Positions 45,061-53,487 of a stretch of DNA of 59,966 nt are shown here, one piece after another. The notes under the pieces were generated by a model. The model worked only from the letters and a program-made list of their open reading frames with translations, was not told the origin of the DNA and ran no database searches. The number at the start of each line of letters is the position of its first letter. The stretch's first letter is position 1. The position numbers and the translations under genes were made by a program. Origin of the DNA: Clostridiales bacterium. GTDB taxonomy: Bacteria; Bacillota; Clostridia; Oscillospirales; Oscillospiraceae. The DNA is taken from the NCBI GenBank assembly GCA_012838665.1, contig DUOX01000046.1:1-59966 (forward strand), read 5' to 3'.

Positions 45061-45642
45061 TTAGCGCTTAAAGATAATCTTATCAATAACACCATATTCC
45101 TTTGCTTCCTCAGCGGTCATAAAGTAGTCACGCTCGCAGTCCACTTCAATTCGCTCCAAGGGCTGGCCGGTATTCTCGGCAAGAATTTTGTTCAGCCTCT
45201 TTTTCATCCTGATAAGCCGCTCTGCCTGAATCTGGATGTCCGTAGCCTGGCCGCGGCTGCCGCCGGAAGGCTGGTGAATCATAATCTCTGCATTAGGCAA
45301 AGCTATGCGTTTGCCTTTGGCGCCAGCGCTAAGCAGGAATGCGCCCATGGAGGCGGCCATGCCTATGCATATGGTGGAAACGTCAGGCTTGATATACTGC
45401 ATGGTGTCATAAATGGCCAGACCGGCAGAGACGCTGCCGCCGGGACTGTTTATATAAAACTGAATGTCCTTATCCGGGTCCTGAGCTTCAAGATAAAGCA
45501 TCTGGGCGACAATCAAACTGGCCGTTGTATCGTTTACTTCTTCGGATAGCATGACTATGCGATCATTAAGGAGACGTGAAAAAATGTCATATGAACGCTC
45601 TCCCCTGGAGGTCTGTTCCACTACATAAGGTACTAGACTCAT
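45061..45642 (-). CDS. clpP: ATP-dependent Clp protease proteolytic subunit
   Basis: The 193-residue peptidase with catalytic serine in [11 protein letters not shown], histidine in [11 protein letters not shown], and aspartate in VDCERDYFM. The start follows AAAGGAGCG. It lies between tig and clpX; length and order are typical. Confidence 0.97.
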   Translation of the reverse strand: MSLVPYVVEQTSRGERSYDIFSRLLNDRIVMLSEEVNDTTASLIVAQMLYLEAQDPDKDIQFYINSPGGSVSAGLAIYDTMQYIKPDVSTICIGMAASMGAFLLSAGAKGKRIALPNAEIMIHQPSGGSRGQATDIQIQAERLIRMKKRLNKILAENTGQPLERIEVDCERDYFMTAEEAKEYGVIDKIIFKR

Positions 45643-45714
45643 TAATTATCGCTCCTTTGTAAAATAGTTTTGGCGGATTCTCATTCAAGAGAGCATATCC
45701 AAATTAAACCTGAA

Positions 45715-47136
45715 TTATTCAGCTTTTTCTGTCGTATCTTCTTCTTTCTCAGCCTCGGTTTTGGCCTTGGTTGCTTTTTTAGCCCTGGTCTTTTTCGCGG
45801 GCTTAGTCTCTTCTTCAGCCTCTTCCTTTGTCTCTTTCTCTTCAGTGGGCTCCTCAGCGGGCTCCGTGGGTATTCCCGAATCATAGATAATCTCTGCGGC
45901 CTTCCTCAAGCGCAGGTCTCTTGCCAGGCTTTCAGTAGGCACGGACATTTTCACGTTCTCAAGGTCAATTTTATAAAGCTCGGACAGCCTTACAAGCTCT
46001 GCTTCGACTTCCTCGTCGGTGCACTCCAGTTTTTCTTCCTCGGAAATTTTGGTTAAAAGCAGCTCAACCTTGATTTGACGGAGAGCGGCGGGTCTCATAT
46101 TGTTGCGGAAGCTGTTGAAGTCCATACCCAGCATGCCAAGATATTGCTGAAAGTCGTATCCCTGCATGGCCAGATTCTGAGCATATTCGTTTACTATGCC
46201 GTCCAACTGCTCTTCAGCCATTGCGTCGGGGATTTGGACGGTCATGTTCTCCGCGGCCTTATCAATAAGGGCATCCTTAAATGCTCTTTCAGCGGCCTCT
46301 TCACGTTTTTTCAGAAGATTTTCCCGGATGCTGTTTCTATACTCCTCCAGAGTATCGAATTCGGAGATATCCTTGGCAAATTCATCGTCCAGCTTAGGGA
46401 GGATTGTCTCCTTGACTTCGTTAAGCTTAACATGAAAAACAACATCTTTTCCGGCAAGATCTCTATGATAATCTTCCGGGAAAGTGAGATTTATGTCTTT
46501 TTCCTCTCCTGCGGACATGCCCATCACTTGTTCTTCAAAGCCGGGGATAAACTGCCCTGAGCCGAGGAGCAAATCATAGTTTTCGCCCTTGCCGTCCTCA
46601 AAAGCCGCACCGTCGATGAAGCCTTCAAAGTCGATTACAGCGGTGTCGCCATCCGCCGCGGGCCGGTCCACTGTCTGTATGCGGGCATTTCTCATGCGGA
46701 GGAGCTCCAGTTCTGCATCCACATCGGATTCTTCCACTTTTACCGCGGCCTTGGGCGCTTCAAGGCCCTTGTACTGGCCAAGAGTTGCAACGGGATAAAG
46801 GGCAGTCTCAAAGGTGAGAGTAAGCTCTTTTTCCTCGGAGATATTCATGTCGGTTATGGCGGGCCGTCCAACAGTTTCCAATGCCTCCTGGTCTACTCCG
46901 AATTGAAAGGCAACGGGAGACAGGTCATTAATCGCGTCTTCATAAAAAACATCGGAGCCGTACATACCCTCAATGACCATTCTAGGAGCTTTCCCCTTCC
47001 TGAATCCGGGTACCATAATGTTCTTTTTGTTTTTCATATACGCTCTATTAACAGCGGCCTCAAATTCGTTTTTGTCAATTTTAACTTGGAAGGTAGCGGT
47101 GTTGTTCTCTCTTTTTTCAATGCTCTTAACGATCAT
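45715..47136 (-). CDS. tig: Trigger factor
   Basis: A ribosome-bound chaperone and prolyl isomerase. The 473-residue protein has the ribosome-binding domain with FRKGKAPR (about 45-52), the FKBP-like domain (about 160-240, GDTAVIDFEGFIDG), and the C-terminal helical chaperone domain. The end (about 430-473) is an added Lys/Glu/Ala-rich tail, low in complexity. The start has AGGAGG. It has a very good promoter and heads the clpP-clpX-lon-engB block. Confidence 0.96.
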   Translation of the reverse strand: MIVKSIEKRENNTATFQVKIDKNEFEAAVNRAYMKNKKNIMVPGFRKGKAPRMVIEGMYGSDVFYEDAINDLSPVAFQFGVDQEALETVGRPAITDMNISEEKELTLTFETALYPVATLGQYKGLEAPKAAVKVEESDVDAELELLRMRNARIQTVDRPAADGDTAVIDFEGFIDGAAFEDGKGENYDLLLGSGQFIPGFEEQVMGMSAGEEKDINLTFPEDYHRDLAGKDVVFHVKLNEVKETILPKLDDEFAKDISEFDTLEEYRNSIRENLLKKREEAAERAFKDALIDKAAENMTVQIPDAMAEEQLDGIVNEYAQNLAMQGYDFQQYLGMLGMDFNSFRNNMRPAALRQIKVELLLTKISEEEKLECTDEEVEAELVRLSELYKIDLENVKMSVPTESLARDLRLRKAAEIIYDSGIPTEPAEEPTEEKETKEEAEEETKPAKKTRAKKATKAKTEAEKEEDTTEKAE

Positions 47137-47197
47137 GGGGTTTATTCCTCCTAAGCTTTTATCAGCATGTAATAATTATAAAAATCGCATAAGTTAT

Positions 47198-47226
47198 ATT
47201 ATATCAGACTGAAATTGGAATTGCAA
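47198..47226 (-). promoter_or_regulatory. Sigma-A promoter of tig
   Basis: TTGCAA and a perfect TATAAT are separated by 17 bases on the minus strand, about 60 bp before the tig start. Confidence 0.75.
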
Positions 47227-47239
47227 ACAAAGAATCTTA

Positions 47240-47929
47240 TTAATTCAAGATTTTATAAGGCCTGAAGCGGAGATGGTCCGCTGAAACCAGCACGTGACGG
47301 ACTCCCTGATAATATCCCTCGAATGCCAGCTGCCGGCCCTTGCTGTGTATATGGCCGTAGCAGCAGAGCGTAACACGGTATTTTTCCAGAAGGTCCAGAA
47401 TCTCTCTGCACTCGTAGTCCCCGTATTTTGGCGGATAATGGAGAAAAACGAGCTTTTCCTTATTCCCTGCCGCCTTCAGGGACGTTTCCAGGCGGCCCAG
47501 TTCCCTGAGCATAATCTTTTTATCGCGCTCAGTGGCTTTTTCTTCCTCATAAAACCAGCCCCGGGTTCCGCAGATGGCCGTATCACCGTAAAAAAAACAG
47601 TTATTATGCAGGATTTCTATATTCTTTATGCCTATTTCCCGAAAAAACTTATAGGCTTTCGTGGCAGTTGACCACCAGTAGTCGTGGTTGCCCTTTAAAA
47701 TTATTTTCTTTCCCGGAAGCCTGCTGATGAACAGAAAATCCTCAGCCGCCTCTTTAAGGTTCATGCCCCAGCTGATGTCTCCGCATATAACGCAGACATC
47801 ATGCTCCGATATATCGCTAAACCCTTCTATAATCTTTTCAACATAATTTTCCCATTCCCCGCCGAAAACATCCATGGGCTTATCCGTGCCCAGAGACAGA
47901 TGCAGGTCGCCGATGGCATAAAGAGACAT
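47240..47929 (-). CDS. Calcineurin-like metallophosphoesterase
   Basis: A 229-residue protein with the metal motifs GDLHL, CGDISWGMN, LKGNHDYWW and GHIHSKG of the calcineurin-like superfamily. The ATG at 47929 follows GGGAGGGAACAA. The subgroup, common in Clostridia, has no proven substrate that I know of. It is divergent from the DUF1540 gene. Confidence 0.88.
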   Translation of the reverse strand: MSLYAIGDLHLSLGTDKPMDVFGGEWENYVEKIIEGFSDISEHDVCVICGDISWGMNLKEAAEDFLFISRLPGKKIILKGNHDYWWSTATKAYKFFREIGIKNIEILHNNCFFYGDTAICGTRGWFYEEEKATERDKKIMLRELGRLETSLKAAGNKEKLVFLHYPPKYGDYECREILDLLEKYRVTLCCYGHIHSKGRQLAFEGYYQGVRHVLVSADHLRFRPYKILN

Positions 47930-48046
47930 TTGTTCCCTCCCGTCCAAGGATTTCCCTCCTGCCGGCTCCGGCGAATATGATTTATTGCCTGGGAAATAAT
48001 ATAAACACCGGTTAGATTATTGCCGGAAAACAAAGGAGGAATTAAG

Positions 48047-48226
48047 ATGAGCCACACAAAGGATAATATACCATACAGCCCCGGCGTAGGATGCGATGTT
48101 AAAAGCTGCAAATACCACTCCAAAGACAATTTATGCACGGCAAATAGGATCAACGTGGCAAGCGAAAATGCCATGCGGAAGGCCGAGACCTTCTGCGCCA
48201 CCTTTACACCCAGGGCTACGACTTAA
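48047..48226 (+). CDS. DUF1540 small Cys-rich protein
   Basis: A 59-residue protein with four cysteines (GCDVKSCKYH, NLCTA, ETFCATF), the DUF1540 pattern, likely binding a metal. The ATG at 48047 has AAAGGAGGAATTAAG before it. Many spore-formers encode it; its function is not known. It is transcribed opposite to its neighbours. Confidence 0.85.
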   Translation: MSHTKDNIPYSPGVGCDVKSCKYHSKDNLCTANRINVASENAMRKAETFCATFTPRATT

Positions 48227-48233
48227 TACAGAC

Positions 48234-48252
48234 AGGCGAACTCGTTTCGCCT
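48234..48252 (+). terminator. Short hairpin after the DUF1540 gene
   Basis: A 7-bp stem (48234-48240 with 48246-48252) and 5-base loop, followed by TTACATATTT. It may separate the two converging genes. Confidence 0.4.
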
Positions 48253-48261
48253 TTACATATT

Positions 48262-49734
48262 TCAGGAGAGAAAACTATCCACAAGGCCAAGCATTTCGGA
48301 TTTTTCCACGCACTCGGAAAAACGCACAGGCCTCTTTTCAAGCCCATCCAGGGGCACGGGGGATGTTACGCCCGTAGCCTCGGTCAGGGCCTTCAAAGGC
48401 GATTCATAACCGGTCTTTGCCCCTAGGGCGTCAAGCACGTCCTCGGCGAACTTAAAGGGGCTGGCAGTAGAGACAACGACGGAAGCCGTCATGTCCCCCG
48501 AAGCCTGGCGGTAATCCCGCAACACTTTATACGCCACGGCGGTGTGGGTATCCATAAGATAGTTATATTCCTTAAAAACCCGTTTTATTTCAGCCTTTGT
48601 ATCCTCATCAGAACAATGCCCGGCGGCAAAATCAGAATTTACGGCCTCTTTAATCTCGTTGCTCACGGCATATTTGCCGGTTTCATTAAGCTGTGACATA
48701 TAATTGGAAACATCGACATCGCTGCTAAGGGCATAAAGCAGGCGCTCAAGATTGCTTGATATGAGTATGTCCATGGAGGGGGATATTGTGGTATGGAATT
48801 CCCGGTTACGGTCATAGACTCCGGTATTGATAAAATCCGTTAGAATATTGTTTCGGTTGGAGGCGCATATCAGTTTATTGACCGGCAGCCCCATTTCTTT
48901 GGCGTACCAGGCCGCCAAAATGTTCCCAAAATTACCCGTAGGAACGCAGAAATTTACCTTTTCCCCCACTTTTATTCTGTTTGCCTTCAAAAGCTCGCAA
49001 TAGGCGGATATATAGTAAACTATCTGAGGCAGGAGACGGCCCCAGTTTATGGAGTTGGCGGAAGAGAGGAAAAATCCCCGCCCGTCAAGCATTTTTTCAA
49101 ATTCGCGGTCCCGGAAAATGGCCTTTACCCCGGTCTGGGCATCGTCAAAATTGCCGGCAACGGCACTGACCAAAACATTATTACCAGCCTGGGTTGTCAT
49201 CTGAAGCTTCTGGATATCGGAGACCCCGTCCCGGGGATAAAACACTATGATTCTGGTGCCCTCCACGTCCTTAAAGCCCTCCAGGGCGGCCTTGCCGGTG
49301 TCCCCGGAGGTGGCCACCAGTATGCATACCTCGCGCCTTTCGCCGTTTTTCCTGAGGGACGCGGTGAGAAGGTGGGGCAGCATTTGCAAAGCCATGTCCT
49401 TAAACGCGCAGGTGGGGCCATGCCACAGCTCCAACATGGCGGTGCCTTCCCCTAAAAAGCGAAGGGGCGCCACGTCCGGGTGGTAAAAGTTTTCCCCATA
49501 TGCGGCGTTGACGAAGGATTCCAGTTCCTCCTTCTCAAACTCGTAGAGAAACTTGGCCATAATGTACAGGGCACGGCCCCGGTAGTGTAAGTTACAAAGG
49601 GAACTAAGCTCCGATTGGGTAAGGGCCGGCATTACTTCTGGCACAAAAAGACCGCCGTCCGGCGCAAGCCCTCTGGCAATGGCCTGGGAGGCCGTAACTT
49701 TCAAGCAGTTATTCCGGGTGCTGAAATACTTCAT
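48262..49734 (-). CDS. thrC: Threonine synthase
   Basis: ThrC makes threonine from O-phosphohomoserine. The 490-residue protein has the PLP lysine in PTCAFKDMALQ, VATSGDTGKAAL, and the glycine loop NFGNIL, matching the yeast-type long form. The start has AGGAG. It is the last gene of the rplS-side block, after yraN by 11 bp, with no link to the neighbours' function. Confidence 0.95.
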   Translation of the reverse strand: MKYFSTRNNCLKVTASQAIARGLAPDGGLFVPEVMPALTQSELSSLCNLHYRGRALYIMAKFLYEFEKEELESFVNAAYGENFYHPDVAPLRFLGEGTAMLELWHGPTCAFKDMALQMLPHLLTASLRKNGERREVCILVATSGDTGKAALEGFKDVEGTRIIVFYPRDGVSDIQKLQMTTQAGNNVLVSAVAGNFDDAQTGVKAIFRDREFEKMLDGRGFFLSSANSINWGRLLPQIVYYISAYCELLKANRIKVGEKVNFCVPTGNFGNILAAWYAKEMGLPVNKLICASNRNNILTDFINTGVYDRNREFHTTISPSMDILISSNLERLLYALSSDVDVSNYMSQLNETGKYAVSNEIKEAVNSDFAAGHCSDEDTKAEIKRVFKEYNYLMDTHTAVAYKVLRDYRQASGDMTASVVVSTASPFKFAEDVLDALGAKTGYESPLKALTEATGVTSPVPLDGLEKRPVRFSECVEKSEMLGLVDSFLS

Positions 49735-49745
49735 TTTGGGGCTCC

Positions 49746-50108
49746 TTACATGAATGCATTTTCAATATGGTTAATCTTTATTTCTTTGCTGGCACTGCCC
49801 TCCGGCGCATATATTTCGATGACATCGAAACGGGGTTGTAGCTCCGTAGGGTTTTCAGAAAGCCAATGCCGGGCTGCGGTAATAATCTTCTTTTGCTTGG
49901 ACAGGGTTACGTATTCCATGGCCTGAGCAAAACTGTCGTTTTTCCTCAGCTTGACCTCGACAAAAACCAAAAACTCCTTATTTTTTGCAATAATGTCAAT
50001 CTCGCCATGACGGCAGCTATAGTTCATGCCGATTACCTTATATCGGCGCTTTTTCAGATATTCCGCCGCCTTAATCTCGCCCCAGCGGCCGGTCAGTTTT
50101 TTATGCAT
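49746..50108 (-). CDS. YraN family endonuclease-like protein (UPF0102)
   Basis: A 120-residue protein with the family core (GEIKAAEYLKKRRYKVIGMNYSCRHGEIDIIA and LVFVEVKLR), a nuclease-fold motif set E-x(n)-D-x(n)-E-V-K. Its role is thought to be in DNA repair or recombination but is not settled. The start has CTAGGAG. It lies between rnhB and thrC. Confidence 0.9.
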   Translation of the reverse strand: MHKKLTGRWGEIKAAEYLKKRRYKVIGMNYSCRHGEIDIIAKNKEFLVFVEVKLRKNDSFAQAMEYVTLSKQKKIITAARHWLSENPTELQPRFDVIEIYAPEGSASKEIKINHIENAFM

Positions 50109-50117
50109 AAACGGCTC

Positions 50118-50714
50118 CTAGTACAGTTTTTTCAGGAAAGAGAGTCTATGTACGGGGGATGGGCCATATACCCTAAGGGCTTCGTAATGCAGTTTTGTGC
50201 CGTACCCCATATGCCGCTCAAAACCGTAATTGGAGTATTTCTCAGCCAGTTGGCACATAAGCCTGTCCCGGCTCACCTTGGCAAGAATGGAGGCTGCGGC
50301 AATGGAGGCGCATTTGCCGTCTCCCCCCACAACACAGCGGCTGGGGTATTTGATTCCGGAATTGCGGTTCCCGTCAATCAATGCCAGAGCGGGCCGAAGG
50401 CTCAAGCCCTGAATGGCCCGGTTCATGGCAAGGTAGGTAGCCCCTAAGATGTTGAGCTCCTCTATCTCCTCCACGGACGCAAACGCAATCCCGTAGGCGC
50501 AGGCCCTGGCGCATATTTCGTCAAAAAGGGCTTCCCTTCGCTTCGGCGACAGCGTTTTGGAGTCGGCAAGCCCCGGAATCTCCAGTCCCCGGGGCAGGAT
50601 TACCGCAGCGGCGCACACCGGCCCCGCCAGCGGCCCCCGCCCGGCCTCATCCACCCCGCAGACGGGTGAAATCCCGGCGTCCAGTATTTCATTTTCTATT
50701 GACCACAAATCCAC
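50118..50714 (-). CDS. rnhB: Ribonuclease HII
   Basis: RnhB cuts RNA in RNA-DNA hybrids and removes single ribonucleotides. The 198-residue protein has VCGVDEAGRGPLAGPV, the usual first motif with Asp and Glu, and ASILAKVSRDRLM and the following HMGYGTKLHYEAL. The start is GTG after GAGGAAAGTCCT. It is 18 bp after ylqF. Confidence 0.95.
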   Translation of the reverse strand: MDLWSIENEILDAGISPVCGVDEAGRGPLAGPVCAAAVILPRGLEIPGLADSKTLSPKRREALFDEICARACAYGIAFASVEEIEELNILGATYLAMNRAIQGLSLRPALALIDGNRNSGIKYPSRCVVGGDGKCASIAAASILAKVSRDRLMCQLAEKYSNYGFERHMGYGTKLHYEALRVYGPSPVHRLSFLKKLY

Positions 50715-50732
50715 AGGACTTTCCTCTTCAGC

Positions 50733-51614
50733 TCAAGAATTGGGAGATGCAGGAGGGGATTCAAGGGTTATCCGCCCCAGCTTTCCGCCCCTGAATTCGT
50801 CCAAAAGCACTGCGGCCATGCGTTCGGTGTCGTATTCACCGCCGGAAATGAGAAATCCCCTCTTTTTTGCCGCCGTTTCAAGCAATTCAAAGCCGGAGGC
50901 CTCCGGGTCCGGGGTAAATTTGTACCTTTTTTCAATGCACTCCGGGTAGGTTTCCCGCAGCTTCAGCAGCAGGTTAGCCGCCAGGCTCTCCGTGTCTACA
51001 ATCGCATCACGGATAGCTCCGGTGACGGCAAGGGCTTCCCCCACTTCCTGACTGTCAAAACGGGGCCAAAGGATACCCGGTGTGTCCAGCAACTCAAGCT
51101 GCTTGTCCACGGTTATCCACTGCTTTCCCCGGGTAACGCCGGGCCTGTCGGAGGCGGCCGCGGCCTTGCGCCCTGCGATTTTATTGATAAAAGTAGATTT
51201 TCCTACATTTGGAATACCCAGAACCATGACCCGCAGAGGCCGGCCAACAAGGCCCTTGGCGGCATATTCCTCCAGTTTATCTTTAAGAATGGTACGCACC
51301 GCGTTTGAAAAGCCGGCTACGCCCTTGCCGCTGCGAGAGTCGGTTTCAAGAACATGCATTCCACAGGCTTTGAAGTATTCTCTCCAGCGGGCGGTCATGT
51401 TGAGGTCGGCCTGGTCAATGCGGTTTAAAATGATAAGCCTGGGCTTTGCGCCCGCCAGGCGGTCAATATCGGGATTTCTGCTGGAATACGGTATCCTCGC
51501 GTCAATTATCTCGCATACCACGTCCACCAGTTTCATGTTGCTTTCTATCATCCTGCGGGCCTTTGTCATATGCCCGGGGAACCACTGTATATTCAGCTTT
51601 TCTCTCTCGTTCAT
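50733..51614 (-). CDS. ylqF: Ribosome biogenesis GTPase YlqF/RbgA
   Basis: A circularly permuted GTPase required in late 50S assembly. The 293-residue protein starts with the region WFPGHMTKARR, then NRIDQAD (G4), and GIPNVGKSTFINKI (G1), DTPGILWP. The ATG at 51614 has GGAG upstream; a start at 51644 would run into lepB. Next to rnhB and lepB in the usual order. Confidence 0.95.
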   Translation of the reverse strand: MNEREKLNIQWFPGHMTKARRMIESNMKLVDVVCEIIDARIPYSSRNPDIDRLAGAKPRLIILNRIDQADLNMTARWREYFKACGMHVLETDSRSGKGVAGFSNAVRTILKDKLEEYAAKGLVGRPLRVMVLGIPNVGKSTFINKIAGRKAAAASDRPGVTRGKQWITVDKQLELLDTPGILWPRFDSQEVGEALAVTGAIRDAIVDTESLAANLLLKLRETYPECIEKRYKFTPDPEASGFELLETAAKKRGFLISGGEYDTERMAAVLLDEFRGGKLGRITLESPPASPNS

Positions 51615-51627
51615 ATTCAGCTCCGTT

Positions 51628-52233
51628 TCAATAGACCGAGCCAAACTTTTTCAGAGGAAACACCGTCCAATACACTTTACCCATTATATATCGCTCATCA
51701 ATGAACCCGATACGGTCATCCCGGCTGTCGGTAGAATTGTTTCGGTTGTCGCCCATGACAAAAACTTTCCCATCGGGCACCGTAACCGGCCCATAAAAGT
51801 CAAGGCGGGTAAAAGTTGCCTCGGCGGTGTAGTCCTCTTCAAGTGCTTGGCCGTCCACATAAACTATGCCTTTTTCAAAATTTATATCCACAGTCTGACC
51901 CTCTGTGGCGATAATGCGCTTTACGATAGGCTCCTTGCGGAAACTCTCCAAGCGCAAAATCACAATGTCCCCTGACTTTGGGGTATAAAACAAGTCAGAG
52001 ATTATGACCTTATCCCTGTTATTAAGTGTGGGTTCCATGGAATGTCCCACCACATCTATCATACGCACAAAGAAGACAAATACAAGCACACAGATGAGGA
52101 GGGCCGATACCAGACACTGTATCCAATCATAGATCTCACTGAGCAGCTTCGATGAACTTTTCGCGCTCTGAAGTTCGTTTTCCGGACTCATTTCCTTTTC
52201 ATCCATAACATTGCTTTCATTGTTTATGTCCAT
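51628..52233 (-). CDS. lepB: Signal peptidase I
   Basis: A 201-residue single-helix membrane protease (helix about 35-60) with the catalytic serine in VVGHSMEPTL and lysine in PIVKRIIATEGQ, followed by GDNRNNSTDSR. The ATG at 52233 follows GGAAGGTAACGC; an upstream in-frame TTG lacks a site. It is 13 bp before ylqF. Confidence 0.95.
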   Translation of the reverse strand: MDINNESNVMDEKEMSPENELQSAKSSSKLLSEIYDWIQCLVSALLICVLVFVFFVRMIDVVGHSMEPTLNNRDKVIISDLFYTPKSGDIVILRLESFRKEPIVKRIIATEGQTVDINFEKGIVYVDGQALEEDYTAEATFTRLDFYGPVTVPDGKVFVMGDNRNNSTDSRDDRIGFIDERYIMGKVYWTVFPLKKFGSVY

Positions 52234-52337
52234 AGCGTTACCTTCCAAACGGATTATTAGATGGCTGCAAAGCTTAGGGAATACTTATCTAAATTATTAT
52301 ACACCAGATTATTTCACATAAGCAACAAATAAGCAAC

Positions 52338-52365
52338 AAAAAAAGAGGCTACCGCCCCTTTTTTT
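52338..52365 (-). terminator. Terminator after rplS
   Basis: A stem of seven A-T pairs, G-C, one mismatch and GGC-GCC around a 4-base loop ends in TTTTTTT on the minus strand, 7 bp past the rplS stop. Confidence 0.82.
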
Positions 52366-52372
52366 GAGTAAG

Positions 52373-52714
52373 TTAAATACGCTCCTTGACCTTGGCCTTT
52401 TTTCCAACACGGTCACGGAGGTAATACAGCTTAGCCCTACGGACCTTTCCGCGCCTCAGGATCTCCACTGATACAATGGTTGGAGAGTGGACGGGGAAAA
52501 CCTTTTCGCAGCCTACATTGTAGGAGACACGACGGACGGTAATGGTCTGATTTATACCGCCGTGCTTTTTAGCAATTATAATGCCCTCGAACGCCTGATT
52601 ACGTACACGGTTACCTTCCTTTACCCGGACGGTGACCCGGACGGTATCGCCTACGTTCATCTCAGGAAGTTCAGGCTTCATGTATTGCTGGGTAAGCGCA
52701 TTAATTAAATCCAT
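52373..52714 (-). CDS. rplS: Large ribosomal subunit protein bL19
   Basis: A 113-residue protein of normal length with [23 protein letters not shown] and the conserved [30 protein letters not shown] near the C terminus. bL19 lies at the subunit interface. The start has AGGGAGG. It has its own promoter, a structured leader and a terminator. Confidence 0.97.
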   Translation of the reverse strand: MDLINALTQQYMKPELPEMNVGDTVRVTVRVKEGNRVRNQAFEGIIIAKKHGGINQTITVRRVSYNVGCEKVFPVHSPTIVSVEILRRGKVRRAKLYYLRDRVGKKAKVKERI

Positions 52715-52815
52715 GTGTATATCCTCCCTTCACTGCAGGCGTTCTTACCAGGAATATACCGGCAGCGGACCGCCCCTGATGGGCGAAAAACTGGGTTTTT
52801 CGCATAGACTATGAC
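52715..52815 (-). promoter_or_regulatory. Structured leader of rplS (candidate L19 leader)
   Basis: The 5' end of the transcript holds a perfect 9-bp hairpin (52783-52791 with 52795-52803, loop of 3), and GC-rich segments follow before the ribosome site. A ribosomal-protein leader for L19 is known in Firmicutes; that this is one is a guess from position. Confidence 0.45.
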
Positions 52816-52844
52816 ATATTAACACAGGTTATTATAAAATGCAA
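52816..52844 (-). promoter_or_regulatory. Sigma-A promoter of rplS
   Basis: TTGCAT and TAATAT are separated by 17 bases on the minus strand, giving a leader of roughly 95 bases. Confidence 0.6.
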
Positions 52845-52851
52845 GAGCTTT

Positions 52852-53487
52852 TTACCTGAACATTTCCATATTTTCATCATAAAATTCCAGCCTTGTAAAT
52901 CGGGCAAATTCCGGGGCCAATGCCGGCGCCAAATGGTTTAGGGCCTGCACTAATAGCTCGGGATTTAAAGTGGGTTCCTGGACAGAAACCACCGCTTCAA
53001 GGCCGTCATCAGAGAAGCTGATGGACCGGATAGCGGGCTTGATATCCATATCGATTACGCCCCTTTTGGTTTTCTTGGGGACAACAATGCTGCCAGCGGC
53101 AAAGAAGCGCTCAAGTTGTTCCTTCTTTTTATTGTCACTCTCAAAGTCACCTCTTACCCGGAGCCATTTCAATTCCCTGAATTTGCGGACTGCCCGATAG
53201 GCTTCAAGTATTTCTATCCCCTCAGGCATTACGGCATCTAGCCTTACGGGTATATCCGAAAGCTCCACATCCTTATCCAGGCGAAAATCCATGAGTTCGC
53301 ACAGGCTGGCGGTTCCCACCGACAGGGGCATGGCTATGGAAATCTGGGCGTGGGGGTTGAAACCCTCTGAGTATTTAAGGGGTAGTTCCGCCCGGAAAAA
53401 GGCCCGCTGCATGGTGCGCATCAGGTCGAGATGGGAGATATAAATCCCGCGCCCGGTCTTTGTAAATCTCAATCTCAGCTTATCCAC
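52852..53487 (-). CDS. Radical SAM-linked protein, DUF2344
   Basis: A 211-residue DUF2344/TIGR03936 protein: MDKLRLRFTKTGRGIYISHLDLMRTMQRAFFRAELPLKYSEGFN is the family start. The start is GTG and overlaps the radical SAM stop by 8 bp. In most Clostridia rng and rplU follow; here the gene is followed by the rplS leader, so the usual cluster is split. Confidence 0.9.
   Translation of the reverse strand: MDKLRLRFTKTGRGIYISHLDLMRTMQRAFFRAELPLKYSEGFNPHAQISIAMPLSVGTASLCELMDFRLDKDVELSDIPVRLDAVMPEGIEILEAYRAVRKFRELKWLRVRGDFESDNKKKEQLERFFAAGSIVVPKKTKRGVIDMDIKPAIRSISFSDDGLEAVVSVQEPTLNPELLVQALNHLAPALAPEFARFTRLEFYDENMEMFR

Noticed and set aside
51082-51975. A 297-codon plus-strand frame opposite ylqF and lepB
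   Set aside because: It spans two well-identified genes on the other strand, and its composition is that of antisense coding sequence.
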